NCBI GenBank assembly: GCA_030704615.1
Contig: CM060732.1
Span: forward strand, 80,625,171 to 80,685,170
Direction: 5' to 3'
DNA from: Takakia lepidozioides
Lineage: Eukaryota > Streptophyta > Takakiopsida > Takakiales > Takakiaceae
DNA: 60,000 nt
Shown: positions 45,301-54,944 of the stretch, one piece after another
Layout of the letters: every line of letters starts with the position of its first letter
Numbering within the stretch: position 1 is the first letter of the stretch
Position numbers and translations under genes: made by a program
Notes under the pieces: generated by a model
Told to the model about the DNA's origin: nothing
What the model saw: only the letters and a program-made list of their open reading frames with translations
Databases searched by the model: none

Positions 45301-46884
45301 AGAGACAGACAGTTAGTGCAAGGGACTCTGCCTAGATGAGCTGAACTTCTTAGCCTATTTACTTCTCCAGCCTTAACTCTCTAGCATGATTGAAAATAAT
45401 CACATGTTATTGTGCTGAGTTAGGTGGTAGAAAGAGAGCTGAAAGAGAGTGAGAATGCAGTCAGGAGAATTTGCATGCGGCATTGGGAGGATTACGTCTC
45501 AACTCGCATGCTGTTGATGACATAATGGTGAAAGTACGCAACCACCACTATCAGGTCTGTACCGCTCCCCTGCACTTGTCTTCTTTTTGGACTGGTATGA
45601 CTTCCGGCGGAACCATAGGTTGAATGTGGCATCTTTTTAGAAGGCCGAGCAGATTTTTTTGAATAAAAAACAGGGAGAGTGGGAGTATGTGCAGTGCTGT
45701 GCCCTTACACAGATGCTGTAGACTTTGTGAATGTGACCATCTCTTTTTTAAACAGTTCAAGCTCTATCCGTGGCAAAGAGTGGAGACTGGTCTTCATTGA
45801 AGCTGGTACATAGGTCAATGTGGGGTGCCTGACATTCTTTGGGAATCTGAGGAACAGCATGTACCATTGACTCAAGGATGCAAAGTTGATTCTGAATGCC
45901 TGAGAAACTAAGCTCCATGAAACAATGGCCCGCTTGGAGAGGTTTCCACCCACTAGGGTACCCCAATAGCCCGAAACAGGTTCAGGTCAAATACAATCTG
46001 CTTATAATTTGCAACTGACTTGTGCTGACCAAATCGTGATATAAGCAGGTTCAAAAAGAAGAAACTTTTGGAGGATAGGATAAGGACAAAGGAACTTAGC
46101 TCAGACGTCGAGTTTATGTAGGTGATATGAAAGTTGAACTGGCTTCTCTAATGTACACCTCGTAAAATCTTCTGAACATCCTGGTTGACACAAGCTTCCT
46201 TGATTGCAGCTCGCATGTGCAGCAACTTTTGAAGGCGTGCATGCCTGCCAGTGTGATGGCATAAACCATCCCAACCAATATCTAGAGCAAAGTCAGAAGC
46301 TTCTGCAGCCTCAGGTTTTGTCTACATGTTCAGTTTTGGTGTGAATTCCATACCTTGCTTCAAATTTTATTTTAATTTTGGAAACCTTATTTGAAACTTG
46401 CTTTCCCACAGGCTCTATAGGCCTCTTTTGTATGTTACAGAATTTTCTCTTTTGTCTCTTGATGAGGAAAAAGGGACACATCCTAGAGAAAACTTCACCA
46501 ACCCAAACCCTCTCTCCTTTTATCTCCTCCCTAATTTGTAGAGATTGTGCATCACTCAGCTTGGAGGACCCCAACTGTGGCTGCTGATGGGATGTACCAC
46601 AGGCCCTCAGACTCCCAAAGATTCTCATTTTGTTTGTGGACATTATGAAGTTCCCTTCTTTCTTTTTTTCTCTCTCTCTCTCATTTTGTCCCATAAGCTC
46701 TATGCGCTTTCCGCAGACGTTATAAAGCACGATTTCATTTCATTTTTCTCTCTGCAATCAATTGATCCAAGTGGTGGATTTTGTGTGTATGCAGAGTACT
46801 GGAGACACAGATCCAACTCCTCAAGCCCCACCTCCATTACCAAATACATCAGATCGAGTTACACTGGTGATTCCAAACAGCTAG
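39351..46884 (+). CDS. PRIM2: DNA primase large subunit (PriL/PRIM2), 19 exons
   Basis: This is the regulatory subunit of primase in the nuclear pol alpha-primase complex, needed for RNA primer synthesis. Exons: 39351-39513, 39901-39962, 40231-40334, 40692-40773, 40870-40929, 41175-41232, 41363-41409, 42081-42164, 42719-42783, 43093-43141, 43506-43553, 43773-43862, 44217-44276, 44531-44590, 44778-44852, 45022-45107, 45461-45554, 46210-46314, 46795-46884. All introns are GT-AG and all phases fit, giving 493 residues without a stop, close to the human (509) length. Diagnostic parts are [77 protein letters not shown] and [10 protein letters not shown]. The four iron-sulfur cysteines are kept: C297 (FPLCMRHL), C376 (PYSCMK), C392 (HGCPFRH) and C432 (LACAATFE). 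It starts at an ATG followed by a Gly-rich leader. The last exon encodes a short Pro-rich tail. Confidence 0.97.
43990..44080 (+). repeat. Dispersed repeat with GACGTTATAAAGCAC core, copy 1
   Basis: TTGGGCCCTTTGGGCTTTCC, then GGATGTAATAAAGTC and CCGCGGACGTTATAAAGCAC followed by CATTTCATTTCATTCTTC. It lies in a primase intron. A second copy is at 46,690-46,745 and a partial one at 43,190-43,215. The ATTTCATTTCATT end looks like the tail of a retroposon. Confidence 0.7.
46690..46745 (+). repeat. Dispersed repeat with GACGTTATAAAGCAC core, copy 2
   Basis: CCCATAAGCTCTATGCGCTT, then TCCGCAGACGTTATAAAGCA and CGATTTCATTTCATTTTTC, in the last primase intron just upstream of the final exon. Confidence 0.7.
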
Positions 46885-49800
46885 CTCCAAATGTGTTCAT
46901 GATGGCAGTCAGAAATGTGGATCCCTGGAAATTGCGTATTATGAAGTTTTATTGATGGGTCTGCAACATTCGTGGTGTGACAGTTTTAGCCCATGAACCC
47001 TTTTCTCTCGTCCCAACACTGCAGTCCACCCCCCCTGGAAGGTGTGTCAGATCCATTTTTACTAAGTTAGTGCTAATAGAAAATCTGAACTAAATGTGTT
47101 TATCTGTTTTTTTTTTTGTTTTTTTTTTTTCGCGGAACAGGGGGGTGTGGCCCTGTTTTACTTTATTGAAAAAGGGAAAGATACAAGCATAGCATCATGA
47201 GGGAAAAAATAACCTCAATATCAAAGTGCCATAGAGGCTGATGTAGGAAGCCACTGCTTCGCAACCGAAAGGCAGCAGTCTGGAGAGAAGAGAAGATAAA
47301 GCTTAGACTCAAGAGTCATGTCCATCTAAGAAAAGGTGTCAAAGGACCGTTGCACAATCGATTTGCCCTTCCTAACTGATTTTGTATGCCTCCAATTTTT
47401 ATTTCTTAGGAAAAGGGGACAGAGGCCCTTTAAAACGTGTTAATAGTATTGGAAGTCGTGGGAATCATGACATGCCTCAGAAAAAAATTTAATTGAACAG
47501 GGAAATGCGTTCTACATGACTATGCCTAATTTAGGCTTTTCCGCACTGATGAGTCCTGTCGTTTTCTGCATGCCATATTTGGGGAATCACGACTCACTCA
47601 TGACCTAATCTACAAGCAGAGGCTAGAGCAGGTGTGTTTGATTCCTTTGCAGCATATGTTAACTAACAAGAGGTGAGATTGGCGCCTGTCAATTGTCATG
47701 TGTTTGATTTCTCTGCTCTTAAAGAGTGAAAAGACTAAAAAGTGGTGAGATTGACGCCTCTCGATTTTGTATAGCCCTTTAATGATGTTGGTTGGGTGGT
47801 GGGGCCATCAAATCATTAAGATAGAAATTGACTACCTCCATGGAGAATTTTTGAAATATAATCATCTCCACGCAGATGCTTTTATGATTACCTCTATGAA
47901 GGTGATTTCGAAAGCAATCTAGATTACCTTTAGAGGGTAATCAACCAACCAACCCAAGAGGAATGAACTCCTGAGTAGGTATGTGTATGTACTTGTTTCC
48001 TCTTGTTACAACCCCAGCTTTTAATGGATATATCAGTGATATGATACGCATGTGATACAGGATGACATTTTATCGCAGGCGGGACCACATGTGAATTCTG
48101 CCCAACGCCCCTGTGGCGAGATTAACGAGGTGGCTGGATTAGGAAAGTTGCTATATACCAGGTGGCATTCACTAACTGGTCCACGTTGCCAGACATCATA
48201 ATTCCTTGGTACAAATAGCTGACCCATTTTCCAGGTCGAAATCTGGCGACTTTTCGCAAGAAAGAAAAACACTGATGGGAATCATGACATTGTTGATGAC
48301 ATCGTTGCTACACTGTCGTGATGGTTGCTCCAACCAGTTCGACCTCACCGTGCGACAATTCTCACACTCGCTTGGTTAGTGGTTATAGTACCCGGGATCT
48401 AGGCAATGGAAGAAAAGTGTTCTTCCCGTACGTAGAAGAGCTGGAGGTGGAGGTCGTGGCTGTAAGATTCTAGCGTCACGCAGGAACGTGACGGTCGCAC
48501 AACTGCGGTTTACTGTTTCGGTCTAACATTCCGGTTTGCAGGTCTGCTGAAGATGAAGCTTCCTGCCTCATAAGCTTTGTTGTGGTCATGGTTGGAAGAA
48601 ATTTCCAGCCTCTTGGATTTTGTGGCAGAGCGAAGGCCGCGTTTGAGCCTCATAGATGCAGCCACTTGGGGGACGAGACCGCAGCCTTGTCAAGAAGACT
48701 GGTAGCGCAAATTTGGCGTATAGAATCTGGGATGGTGTTTTACACCTAACCCAAATCACGCCTTGTAGGACATATACCTGTGGGGGTTCCTAGATTTTTC
48801 TCCCACCAGGAAACAGGGATCCCAAGGGAGTGGTAAGCGTGGTGACGCAGATAGATTTGCTTACATTTCCCTTGGAGACGTAGCTGACTGATCTACAAGA
48901 AAGAAAGACGCAATGGTGGATAATCTTGGTCATGAGTATCTTTGCTCATCCGATACTGGAAATTTTTGATACTTGCCTGCTATGTATTTGTAGGCCCAAA
49001 GATTTAGGACCAGAAAGTCCCAAAGCCGCTGCAGTCCCAAAGCTTTCAGATGGGATGCTTGGTGGCTAAAGCCTTGCGCGAATGATGTAATCTGTCTGTT
49101 GAAACGGGACAACCAAAGGAAAGGCTGGGTCTTCGGCTTCAACAGATCACCCACAGGAACAGGGAATGAACGAATGAACGTAACATGTTTCTATCTCGGG
49201 GCTGTCGAAGAGCTGTCTCTCGTGACTGCAATATCAATCAGTTGGCCGCTAGCTTCCTTTTCGTTCAACACCAGCGCAGGGAAGCTGGTCCAGGGATTCA
49301 TCCGAGCTATTTTATCTGTCGGATCTAGTCCTCATCTAAGCTGGCAAGCTCGGAAGAAGCCACGGCCGGCCCAGAGTTAACCAGGTTTGGCTCTCTATGG
49401 AAGTCTGGACTCTGGACTGACGATGGAAAGAGAACAGTAGGTTTTCCGGTGAGGCTTTGACATTTTCGCCCTCCGGGCCGCATCTTCCCTCTGGCTCAGA
49501 TCTAGCTCATGGCCAGCGGGGCTCGCATCTGACCCGGTGATGCTGTACGATATGGTCAGGAGTGACTGACAGTGTGAAATGCGAAGTGCTGGCCCATTTC
49601 TGCAGTCCTTTCCATGTGCCTTAGCCGTCATCTCCTTGCAGATAGTGCTGCAAATTACAGTTCCACATGCCTACTAATTGTGCCTTCCCAAAGGGCATAT
49701 CTCGGATGTATGTGAGTGATACAGTCAGACGGTAGAGCTTTGAGTAGATCCCAGTCCTTTGCAAGAGGTTTTATCCTTCCAGCATGACACGCCTATCAAG

Positions 49801-50720
49801 TGGAGGGAAAATCAGCGTAGACAATTGGTGAGATGCGCTGCCTCAGTGATTTTCTCATGCGGGGTTCTTTTCATCCTTCCGGTTGATTTGTCGCAGCCTG
49901 AGCTAGCTTCTGTTCAACAGGAGCTGCCAACTCTGCAGTAGCCACACTGCAACTCCTGCCTCCCGAACCTCCACGCCCACCACACCAAGCAACCTAGATC
50001 CTAGAAGCAAAGAGCTGACATGGGAGTACCAGCTGCAGCATTAGGAAGATTGGAGCCTGGAGCCTCCGCATCGCTCTAGTACCAGCTCCTGCGTGATACC
50101 CGTCTACTTGCTTCCACCCAGCCTCCAATGTTGACATCTCCTTGCAGCTGACCCCAGGGAACCCACAGTAGACACGGTTGCCAAATGTTCCTGTTCAGCA
50201 GAATGGAGGCGGCTGGCAGATGTTTGCAACCAGTCCCCGTGAGCAGCTGGGGGCGCCCTGCAGTGGGGCTGCACAAAAGGAGGCCCGCGTGTTGACCTCC
50301 GCAAGATCAAACGCCGCTTTCCTTTGCGCGTCACTGTTCCTTTGGATCGCTCAACCAACAACCGCAGTTTTGTGAATTCCTGCTTGTCTGTTACATTAGG
50401 CCCAGGGGCGCGGATTCTTCTCTCTTTGATGCAAAAGGAGATTGCGAACAATTCCACGAAGGTGCGAAGTGCACAATTCTCTATACGTACTTGGGTGAGT
50501 TGGTCACTGTTGCCGTTGACACCGGGGAGACTTGATGTTCTTTCGATGGACTGTGCAGGCACTGTGGTGGGGTTGTCAGGCTTTGTTCATGTGCCTGTTC
50601 CTTGTTGTCTATTCACAAAAAAATGAATACTAGTCTGGGCCCCTCCCTTAACCCTTTACTTCCTACAAGATGCATTTTTTCACTCCTACTACCCCTTAGT
50701 AGTAACATGAGGACCACCAA
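46885..50720. other. Non-coding, repeat-containing interval downstream of primase
   Basis: Begins with the primase 3' UTR. A T-rich stretch at 47,108-47,130 is followed by CGCGGAACAGGGG and CCCTGTTTTACTTTATTGAA, a retroposon-like tail with relatives near 44,880, 46,450 (opposite strand) and 47,400. From 48.0 to 50.7 kb ORFs of up to 150 codons occur on both strands, but none shows a domain, start context or splicing pattern. Confidence 0.5.
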
Positions 50721-50723
50721 TCA

Positions 50724-50870
50724 GTAGCCCAGTTGGATAGTGCACTGAGTGCCACTCAAATGATTCTGGGGTCAAATCCTGCTACATTGTCAGGTGTGGT
50801 ATGTTCTTCTCCCCCTTCCCTTGGACGGAGTCCATGAGCAAGCCTTCCCTCTGAGGTTACAGTATTCTTG
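50724..50870 (+). mobile_element. tRNA-derived SINE, second type
   Basis: TAGCCCAGTTGGATAGTGCA is a good A-box and GGGGTCAAATCCTGCTACA a good B-box, about 35 bases apart. The sequence then runs on through ATTGTCAGGTGTGG to CCCTTGGACGG, so it is longer than a tRNA. Directly followed by another SINE head at 50,878. Confidence 0.6.
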
Positions 50871-50877
50871 ATAGGAC

Positions 50878-50990
50878 AACCAGCATGTAGCTCTAGTGGT
50901 AATGGGCACATACCACGTTGGATGTGGTTGTGGGTTCAAACCACGGTCTGGTGTAAGTCCAGGTACAATCCCATATGTATCCAAGTGTGT
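50878..50990 (+). mobile_element. tRNA-derived SINE, copy 2 of the 20,222 family
   Basis: CAGCATGTAGCTCTAGTGGT, then AATGGGCACATACCACGTTG and GATGTGGTTGTGGGTTCAAA match 20,222-20,300 closely. The B-box GGTTCAAACC is perfect here. It ends after about 110 bases. Confidence 0.7.
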
Positions 50991-51716
50991 CTTCTATATT
51001 GAGGCCATGTGTGAAGAATTGAAATCGATATACTAAAATGAAGTTGGATGTTTGTTTAGTTACAAAGAATATGTGGTACATGAATGAACTAATGTTAAAA
51101 AATACTCTGAAGATGCGATTCATAGATTGGAATTTGGTGAATGCCCACTTTGCTATTTTCAGCAACCAAAAGTACGTGAAATTCCATATCTCAACACCGT
51201 AGGTCCAAAAATTATGAGACCAAGTCGGTGCACCCCTCCTCATCGAGGGCTTTCCAACGGTACCAAGCACCAGGGCTGGAACCCGCTGTGTGGGAGATCT
51301 CAACGCTACAAAACAAACTACCTTGCTTCATATATTAAGGGGCCTGAGTTGTGAGGTGTCACACCGAGGTATTTCCCTTAAAATATTTTTAAAAGAACAT
51401 TAGGCCATCCACCGACCAACATTCATCCACTAAAAATGACATACATGTACATACATACGTGATCCCTACACCATCTCCCTAAATTTTAGGGATTTTCACC
51501 GTTAAATTTGGGAGATATAGTGTTATTTTGGGGAGCATTTCTCTTTTTTTTGGTTTGCAACAAATCTTTCTTTGCATGTTGAAGGGCTTTTTGAATTTCC
51601 AAGATGACTACCCCAACTTTTCATAATTTATAGTCCAAATGCCAAATGCATGCCAAATTTCAAATGACCAAGATTTTATAGCATAGGCTGCTTTGTACGT
51701 GTTTTTGTGATAGCTA

Positions 51717-52200
51717 GGCCACACATAGCATTTGTCTCCGTTGGGTAGGACGCACGTCAGGGAACTGCGTTTTCCAACGCTGCGAGGCAAGCAGCCACAC
51801 AAGCCCCATCGTTCCCAGTGGGATTCAGTTTGAACAGCAGGGATTGGTAGCTAAGATCCAGCGTGATGGCATGATAGATTATATCATCATTTTCCTGCTC
51901 TCATGGCGCCTTCCCACATTGGTGGCACCCTACTACAGGCTGCAACATTCAAGGAACGCACTTCCATCTCCACAACGTAGTTTCTTTTGCCTTAGAAAAC
52001 TACGTCGAGCGGATGCCCTGCCGGCAGTGTAGGAAGCGTCTAATACTGCTGAGCGTCAAGGGCCCGTGTTATGGGAACTGCGTTGCCTCCATATGTAGAG
52101 CTAGGCCCCGCCGGCAGTGTAGGAAATGCTTGATACTGCTACACGCCAAGTGCCCGCATTGTGGGTACTGCGTTGAGGCAACGCATATGTCATGTGTGGC
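51717..52200 (+). mobile_element. MITE-like inverted-repeat element, copy B
   Basis: It starts GGCCACACATAGC and ends CATGTGTGGC, so the ends are inverted repeats as in copy A at 20,782-21,192. The middle has CTCATGGCGCCTTCCCACAT and AACTACGTCGAGCGGATGCC. A segment of about 85 bases (GCCGGCAGTGTAGGAA...) is present twice at 52,015-52,180, an internal duplication missing from the other copies. Confidence 0.7.
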
Positions 52201-52220
52201 TAGGTATAATAGTCATACCA

Positions 52221-52656
52221 GGGCCACACAGGCCAAATACATCCGAGGAACGCAACTCCCGTAACGCGGGGCCTCGGCACGCAAAACTATTAGACTGTCC
52301 CTAGACTGGTGCCCCTGCGTCCGGGCAACCGAGTTCTCTAACGCGAAAAGAACTGCATTATGCAGCCGAACGTACATTCCGGGAAGCATCCACCAGATCG
52401 TAGAGGTCCACGTGTCTTGTGTCATTTTCACGTGCGTTGTGGGCCATTGGATTACACACCATCTCAATCACTCCTGGTTTGCCACCTATTCAATGGATTG
52501 TGGGAGGGCAGCATGTGTGGCCGCAACACAGCTGCCGTCCAGCAACGTCGCGAGGCCTGCGTTCAAGAATTGTGCATCCACCTAATGGGGCTGCACCCTG
52601 TGTGGCCGGGGCATCATGCCATACATAGCATTTGCCTTCGTTGGCAGGACGTTAGG
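52221..52656 (-). mobile_element. MITE-like element, inverted partial copy B2, abutting gag
   Basis: Starting GGGCCACACAGGCC, this segment matches the reverse complement of the element's right side (CAACTCCCGTAACGCGGGGC, TAACGCGAAAAGAACTGCAT). It then changes to plus-orientation left-end sequence (ACATAGCATTTGCCTTCGTT-GGCAGGACG) at 52,623-52,652. It stands head to head with copy B and ends exactly where gypsy gag coding sequence begins. Confidence 0.55.
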
Positions 52657-53303
52657 CGGCCTGCAAATGAGTCGACCGACTCGCCTTTCACCATATGGAG
52701 TTTTGTCAGTTGCTCCCGTAGACGATCAGTAAAACCCAAGGGTCGAAACTGTGTTAGGAAAGCTGTTTTTAAGGTGTTCCAATCAGGAAATGCTCCATGT
52801 TGTTGTCGATCATACCATTGAAATGCTAATTCCCGCAAAGTGGCAGGGAACATTGTCAACCAACAGAATTCCGTCCTGGCATTATTAGCAATACAAGCTG
52901 TCATAAATTGAGCCAAATGGCGGTCAGGATCTGACCCTTGCAACCCCGTAAACTGTGGCAGGGGCGATACATTGACAGTTCTATCGTTGGGCGTTCCCAC
53001 ATTCACCACCACCGGAATTGATTAGAGAGCAATTGGTACTACCGCCATTGGTACTAGTGCAATAGGTGGTACAATAGGGGGTATAATAGGTGGTGCAAGG
53101 ATTGCAATAGAAGACGCGATAGGTGGTGCCGATGCAGCTGCCTGTGCGGCTAATAATGCTTGTCGTGCTATCCGAATTGCCAATTGGTCAGATCTGGCTT
53201 TAGCCTTATGTTCGGCGGTTACGGGAGATTCCCTCATACCCCATAACCCCTTCTTCTTAATTGACAATACAAGATGATCTCCTCGATTTCTTGCAACAGT
53301 CAA
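52657..53303 (-). pseudogene. Ty3/gypsy gag, truncated by inverted-repeat element
   Basis: On the minus strand an N-terminal stretch (SIKKKGLWGMRESPVTAEHK, then QALLAAQAAASAPP and Pro/Ile/Ala repeats) reaches a stop near 53,022. It resumes with VNVSPLPQFTGLQGSDPDRH, FCWLTMFPATLRELAFQWYD, FPDWNTLKTAFLTQFRPLGF and VKGESVDSFAGRL, a clear retrotransposon gag. It breaks off at 52,657 against the MITE-like copy B2. It belongs to the element whose primer-binding site is at 53,624-53,640. Confidence 0.82.
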
Positions 53304-53623
53304 TTCAAGTGTTCTTGACGTTTCCTCTTGTTCAGGCGATAGTTGAATCTACTCCTTCTGCGCTATCGCCAGAGCTAGCATCTCCACTTTTGAGAACAGG
53401 GAGGCTCAACCGTCTCCCGCGCCTTCTTCTGAGTCCAAGAACATTCTGGGATCTCTGCCTTCTTATGCTGCTTACATAAACTACAATAAGGACATAGTTC
53501 GAAACCAGGTGGGAAAACCTTACTATTAGGAATGACTTCCCCCGTCATCTCGTAATTCCTCAACAGAAAGTAATTATCTTGAAATTTTAGTAAAGCATCA
53601 CTATAGCAAACCGCATCATCTTT

Positions 53624-53640
53624 CCCCGGCAGCGGCGCCA
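53624..53640 (-). other. Primer-binding site (Asp-tRNA type) of third gypsy element
   Basis: The minus strand reads TGGCGCCGCTGCCGGGG, the site typical of Athila/Tat-type gypsy elements and nearly complementary to the Asp-tRNA 3' end. It lies seven bases after an LTR end (CTACA) and upstream of the gag. Confidence 0.85.
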
Positions 53641-53785
53641 AAAAGATGTAGAATAAAACTAAGATCAATCCTAAAAGAAAAGATCAATTAGTTCTAAGGT
53701 TCGTTCGCTGGGGAAAGCACTATACGACTAATACATAATGATGTTAGACAATTCTATCTCTCTCTATCCCTTCTTTGAAACAACT

Positions 53786-54076
53786 TTACCAACAGTCATC
53801 TTCATCTAACACGATCATCATTCTTCCAGATTCATAAATATTCTCTCCATCTTCTATTAACTCTGCTTCATCGGCTGAAATCAAATACCATTGCTCCACT
53901 ATATTTTTCCTCCAAGAATCTCTCTGATACAAAGTCAACAGCTCTCGATACCATTCTTTACTGACTAACCATAGATTGATTATCTCTTGTAGTCTTTTAA
54001 AGATATCTAGAGACAAATTATTAGGCAATCCAATAATTAATTCTACAGGATATACTATCTGTTCTCCTTCACACAT
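53786..54076 (-). CDS. F-box-like small ORF 2 in LTR
   Basis: About 96 codons. The central part reads IIGLPNNLSLDIFKRLQEI and LWLVSKEWYRELLTLYQRD, which has the LP-x-L-x2-I-F-x-R-L and LVSKxWYR pattern of an F-box. F-box proteins link substrates to SKP1-CUL1 ubiquitin ligases. The rest is acidic, ending MMIVLDEDDCW. It aligns along its length with the neighbouring ORF at 54,093-54,368 (LPDHLSITIFQKL, LVNKGWYREI), so the two arose by duplication. The product is very short and has no substrate domain. The F-box assignment is a motif-based inference. Confidence 0.45.
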   Translation of the reverse strand: MCEGEQIVYPVELIIGLPNNLSLDIFKRLQEIINLWLVSKEWYRELLTLYQRDSWRKNIVEQWYLISADEAELIEDGENIYESGRMMIVLDEDDCW

Positions 54077-54092
54077 CGCTAGTGATTATTCT

Positions 54093-54368
54093 TCACCACC
54101 AATTCCGTTTCTCCAGTCGCTCCAGGGATTTTCTCTCACCAAAATTATGATTCCATTCTCTCATAAGTTCAAGATAGCCTTCAAATGATCTATACCACTT
54201 TTGCAACCAACTATGTTTCCAATAACAACTCCGGTACAGGATGGATATCTCCCTATACCATCCTTTATTGACCAATTGCAATAAGAATACTTCTTTATCA
54301 CTACAACAAAGCTTCTGAAAGATTGTTATCGATAAATGGTCTGGTAATCCAGTGATCAACCCTGACAC
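54093..54368 (-). CDS. F-box-like small ORF 1 in LTR
   Basis: About 91 codons, upstream partner of the ORF at 53,786-54,076 with a 16-base gap. It reads ITGLPDHLSITIFQKLCCSD and LLQLVNKGWYREISILYRSC, then WKHSWLQKWYRSFEGYLELM, and ends RLEKRNWW. Both ORFs share the spacing GLP...IF..L...LV.K.WYRE...LY, then W...W...WY, and end in a Trp-containing motif. Located in the inferred LTR of a gypsy element, so a retrotransposon-borne gene pair is likely. Confidence 0.45.
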   Translation of the reverse strand: MSGLITGLPDHLSITIFQKLCCSDKEVFLLQLVNKGWYREISILYRSCYWKHSWLQKWYRSFEGYLELMREWNHNFGERKSLERLEKRNWW

Positions 54369-54844
54369 TTCCTTTATTCCCTCATCATTGCTCTCTGCCA
54401 GGCAAATGATTTTACTTCACAATTGTACTCATACCCTGAATTCAATTGAAGACTCTTTCTATCTTTGTCTCCTTAATCTGCTCCTTCTTAAGCTTTGGAT
54501 ATCCATCTATCGATATTTCTCTTGGTAGAGCAGAAACTAATTTTCACACCGAATTCTTATCTGTTTCATTTGTGCGCATTCTCACCATCTCATATAATTA
54601 TGGTTATTCAGTTCTTACACACAGAAACACATTCTCATTCCATCACTTCATTCTCCACACATACACAAAGTGAATTGCACTTCCTTTTTCTTCTTCTTCA
54701 CAGTCATAAATCACAACACTGCAAGAACGCAGTACTAAATCTATCATTGCAGAATAACTCTATAGTCTATCTTCTACTCACTCTTCTCTCCCTACTCCGG
54801 TCACGGCTCTCTGGCTCAACTGACACTTTCTGCTTCTCATGAAC

Positions 54845-54858
54845 GCATTATATAGCAG
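54845..54858 (-). promoter_or_regulatory. TATA box of the F-box-bearing LTR
   Basis: The minus strand reads CTGCTATATAATGCG, a strong TATA match about 480 bases upstream of the first F-box-like ORF. Confidence 0.5.
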
Positions 54859-54944
54859 GGCGCTTCAATAACTGTAATAACCGCTCAAACTCCTTCATCC
54901 ATCCTATACAATTATTCATTCATCTCTTCTATCATTCAGTCCAA

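Noticed and set aside
49099-49380. Plus-strand ORF of 93 codons
   Set aside because: No start context or recognisable content.
50104-50626. Overlapping ORFs of 100-152 codons on both strands
   Set aside because: No signal, domain, splice pattern or codon preference.
20222-50990. tRNA genes at A/B-box sites
   Set aside because: A and B boxes are present but no cloverleaf with acceptor-stem pairing, and the units are longer than tRNAs, so they are called SINEs.
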